Shown piece after piece: positions 12,901 to 13,060 of a stretch of 13,060 nucleotides of DNA. Positions within the stretch are counted from its first letter, which is position 1; every line of letters starts with the position of its first letter. Where the stretch lies: contig JAIRLZ010000200.1 of assembly GCA_031259035.1 (NCBI GenBank), positions 1 to 13,060 on the forward strand, written 5' to 3'. The position numbers were made by a program, and so were the translations under genes. Under the pieces are notes generated by a model, which was given only the letters and a program-made list of their open reading frames with translations, was not told the DNA's origin and did not search any database. Source of the stretch: Treponema sp. (GTDB taxonomy: Bacteria > Spirochaetota > Spirochaetia > Treponematales > Breznakiellaceae).

Positions 12901-13060
12901 AGGCTCTTCCGGGAATATGGTGGAAAAGGGGTAAAAATGCTATAGTTGGAGGTTGGAAACCTCGATAAACCAGCTTTATGAGGACATAGCAGGGGTAGCA
13001 GCCCCTTGGGTGGTAACGGGAGTCATTAAGGATGACGGGGAACGGAAAATAACCATCAGG
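12901..13060 (+). mobile_element. Left end of an ISL3-like element (partial)
   Basis: GGCTCTTCCGGGAATATGG at 12902-12920 resembles ISL3-family terminal inverted repeats, which commonly start GGCTCTT, and a transposase start follows. The element is cut by the window edge. Its left end truncates the minus-strand toxin fragment. The TTTTATAA to the left (12893-12900) could be one half of the 8-bp target duplication typical of ISL3; the other half lies outside. Confidence 0.6.
12953..13060 (+). CDS. ISL3-family transposase, N-terminus only
   Basis: An open frame of 36 codons from TTG at 12953 runs off the window. It reads ETSINQLYEDIAGVAAPWVV then TGVIKDDGERKITIR. The pattern LYxxIAGVxxPWxVxxVxxD is the start of ISL3 transposases, upstream of their zinc-finger and DDE domains. 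In this frame a stop precedes at 12932-12934 and there is no ATG, so TTG is the only visible start. A GGAGG abuts it at 12948-12952, which is too close for an ideal Shine-Dalgarno, so the exact start is uncertain. Confidence 0.65.
   Translation, partial: METSINQLYEDIAGVAAPWVVTGVIKDDGERKITIR

Overview
The window looks like a chromosomal segment of a host-associated spirochaete, most likely a Treponema. This rests on a small outer-membrane-barrel protein resembling the spirochaetal DUF3996/BAPKO_0422 type, a uracil phosphoribosyltransferase with a long N-terminal extension, a spirochaete-style lipobox on a TPR protein, a DUF4469 remnant, and a dense load of degraded insertion sequences and palindromic repeats. 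No database search was possible, so the taxonomic call is inference. The core genes are moderately GC-rich; the toxin-antitoxin remnants at the two ends are clearly AT-rich.

Layout. (1) 1-1076, accessory: an intact HigA-like antitoxin behind a 5'-truncated HigB-like toxin, cut by palindromic IS200/IS605-type DNA that carries a decayed Y1 transposase (tnpA). (2) 1077-3103, minus strand: an Rrf2/IscR-like regulator with three cysteines followed by a 516-residue membrane protein of unknown function, ending at a large palindrome. (3) 3231-5897, plus strand: secreted barrel-like protein, uracil phosphoribosyltransferase and TPR lipoprotein. The divergent 3104-3230 region holds promoter-like elements for both directions and a short palindrome that could be an operator. 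(4) 5863-9965, minus strand: an RNA uridine methyltransferase (RlmD/TrmA family) and a complete type-II ABC importer for a metal chelate or cobalamin-like ligand (binding protein, permease, ATPase). A 231-bp multi-hairpin repeat element with an internal 14-bp tandem array separates the binding protein from the permease. (5) 10009-13060, accessory: a frameshifted DDE transposase IS with doubled terminal repeats, itself interrupted by a 172-bp palindrome-associated element; a duplicated 47-bp repeat; a DUF4469 fragment joined to a decayed ISNCY-like transposase; hairpin repeats; a truncated RelE/ParE-like toxin; and the start of an ISL3-like element.

How the genes may work together: the methyltransferase, binding protein, permease and ATPase are tightly packed and probably co-transcribed from a good promoter just upstream of the methyltransferase, whose mRNA may be leaderless. 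The Rrf2-like protein probably controls itself and the membrane protein. Both ends record repeated insertion and deletion; the remnant toxin-antitoxin genes at each end share a downstream repeat. I found no clear defence system, CRISPR array, tRNA or rRNA. The best candidates for undescribed biology are the Rrf2-linked membrane protein and the 231-bp element inside the importer operon.
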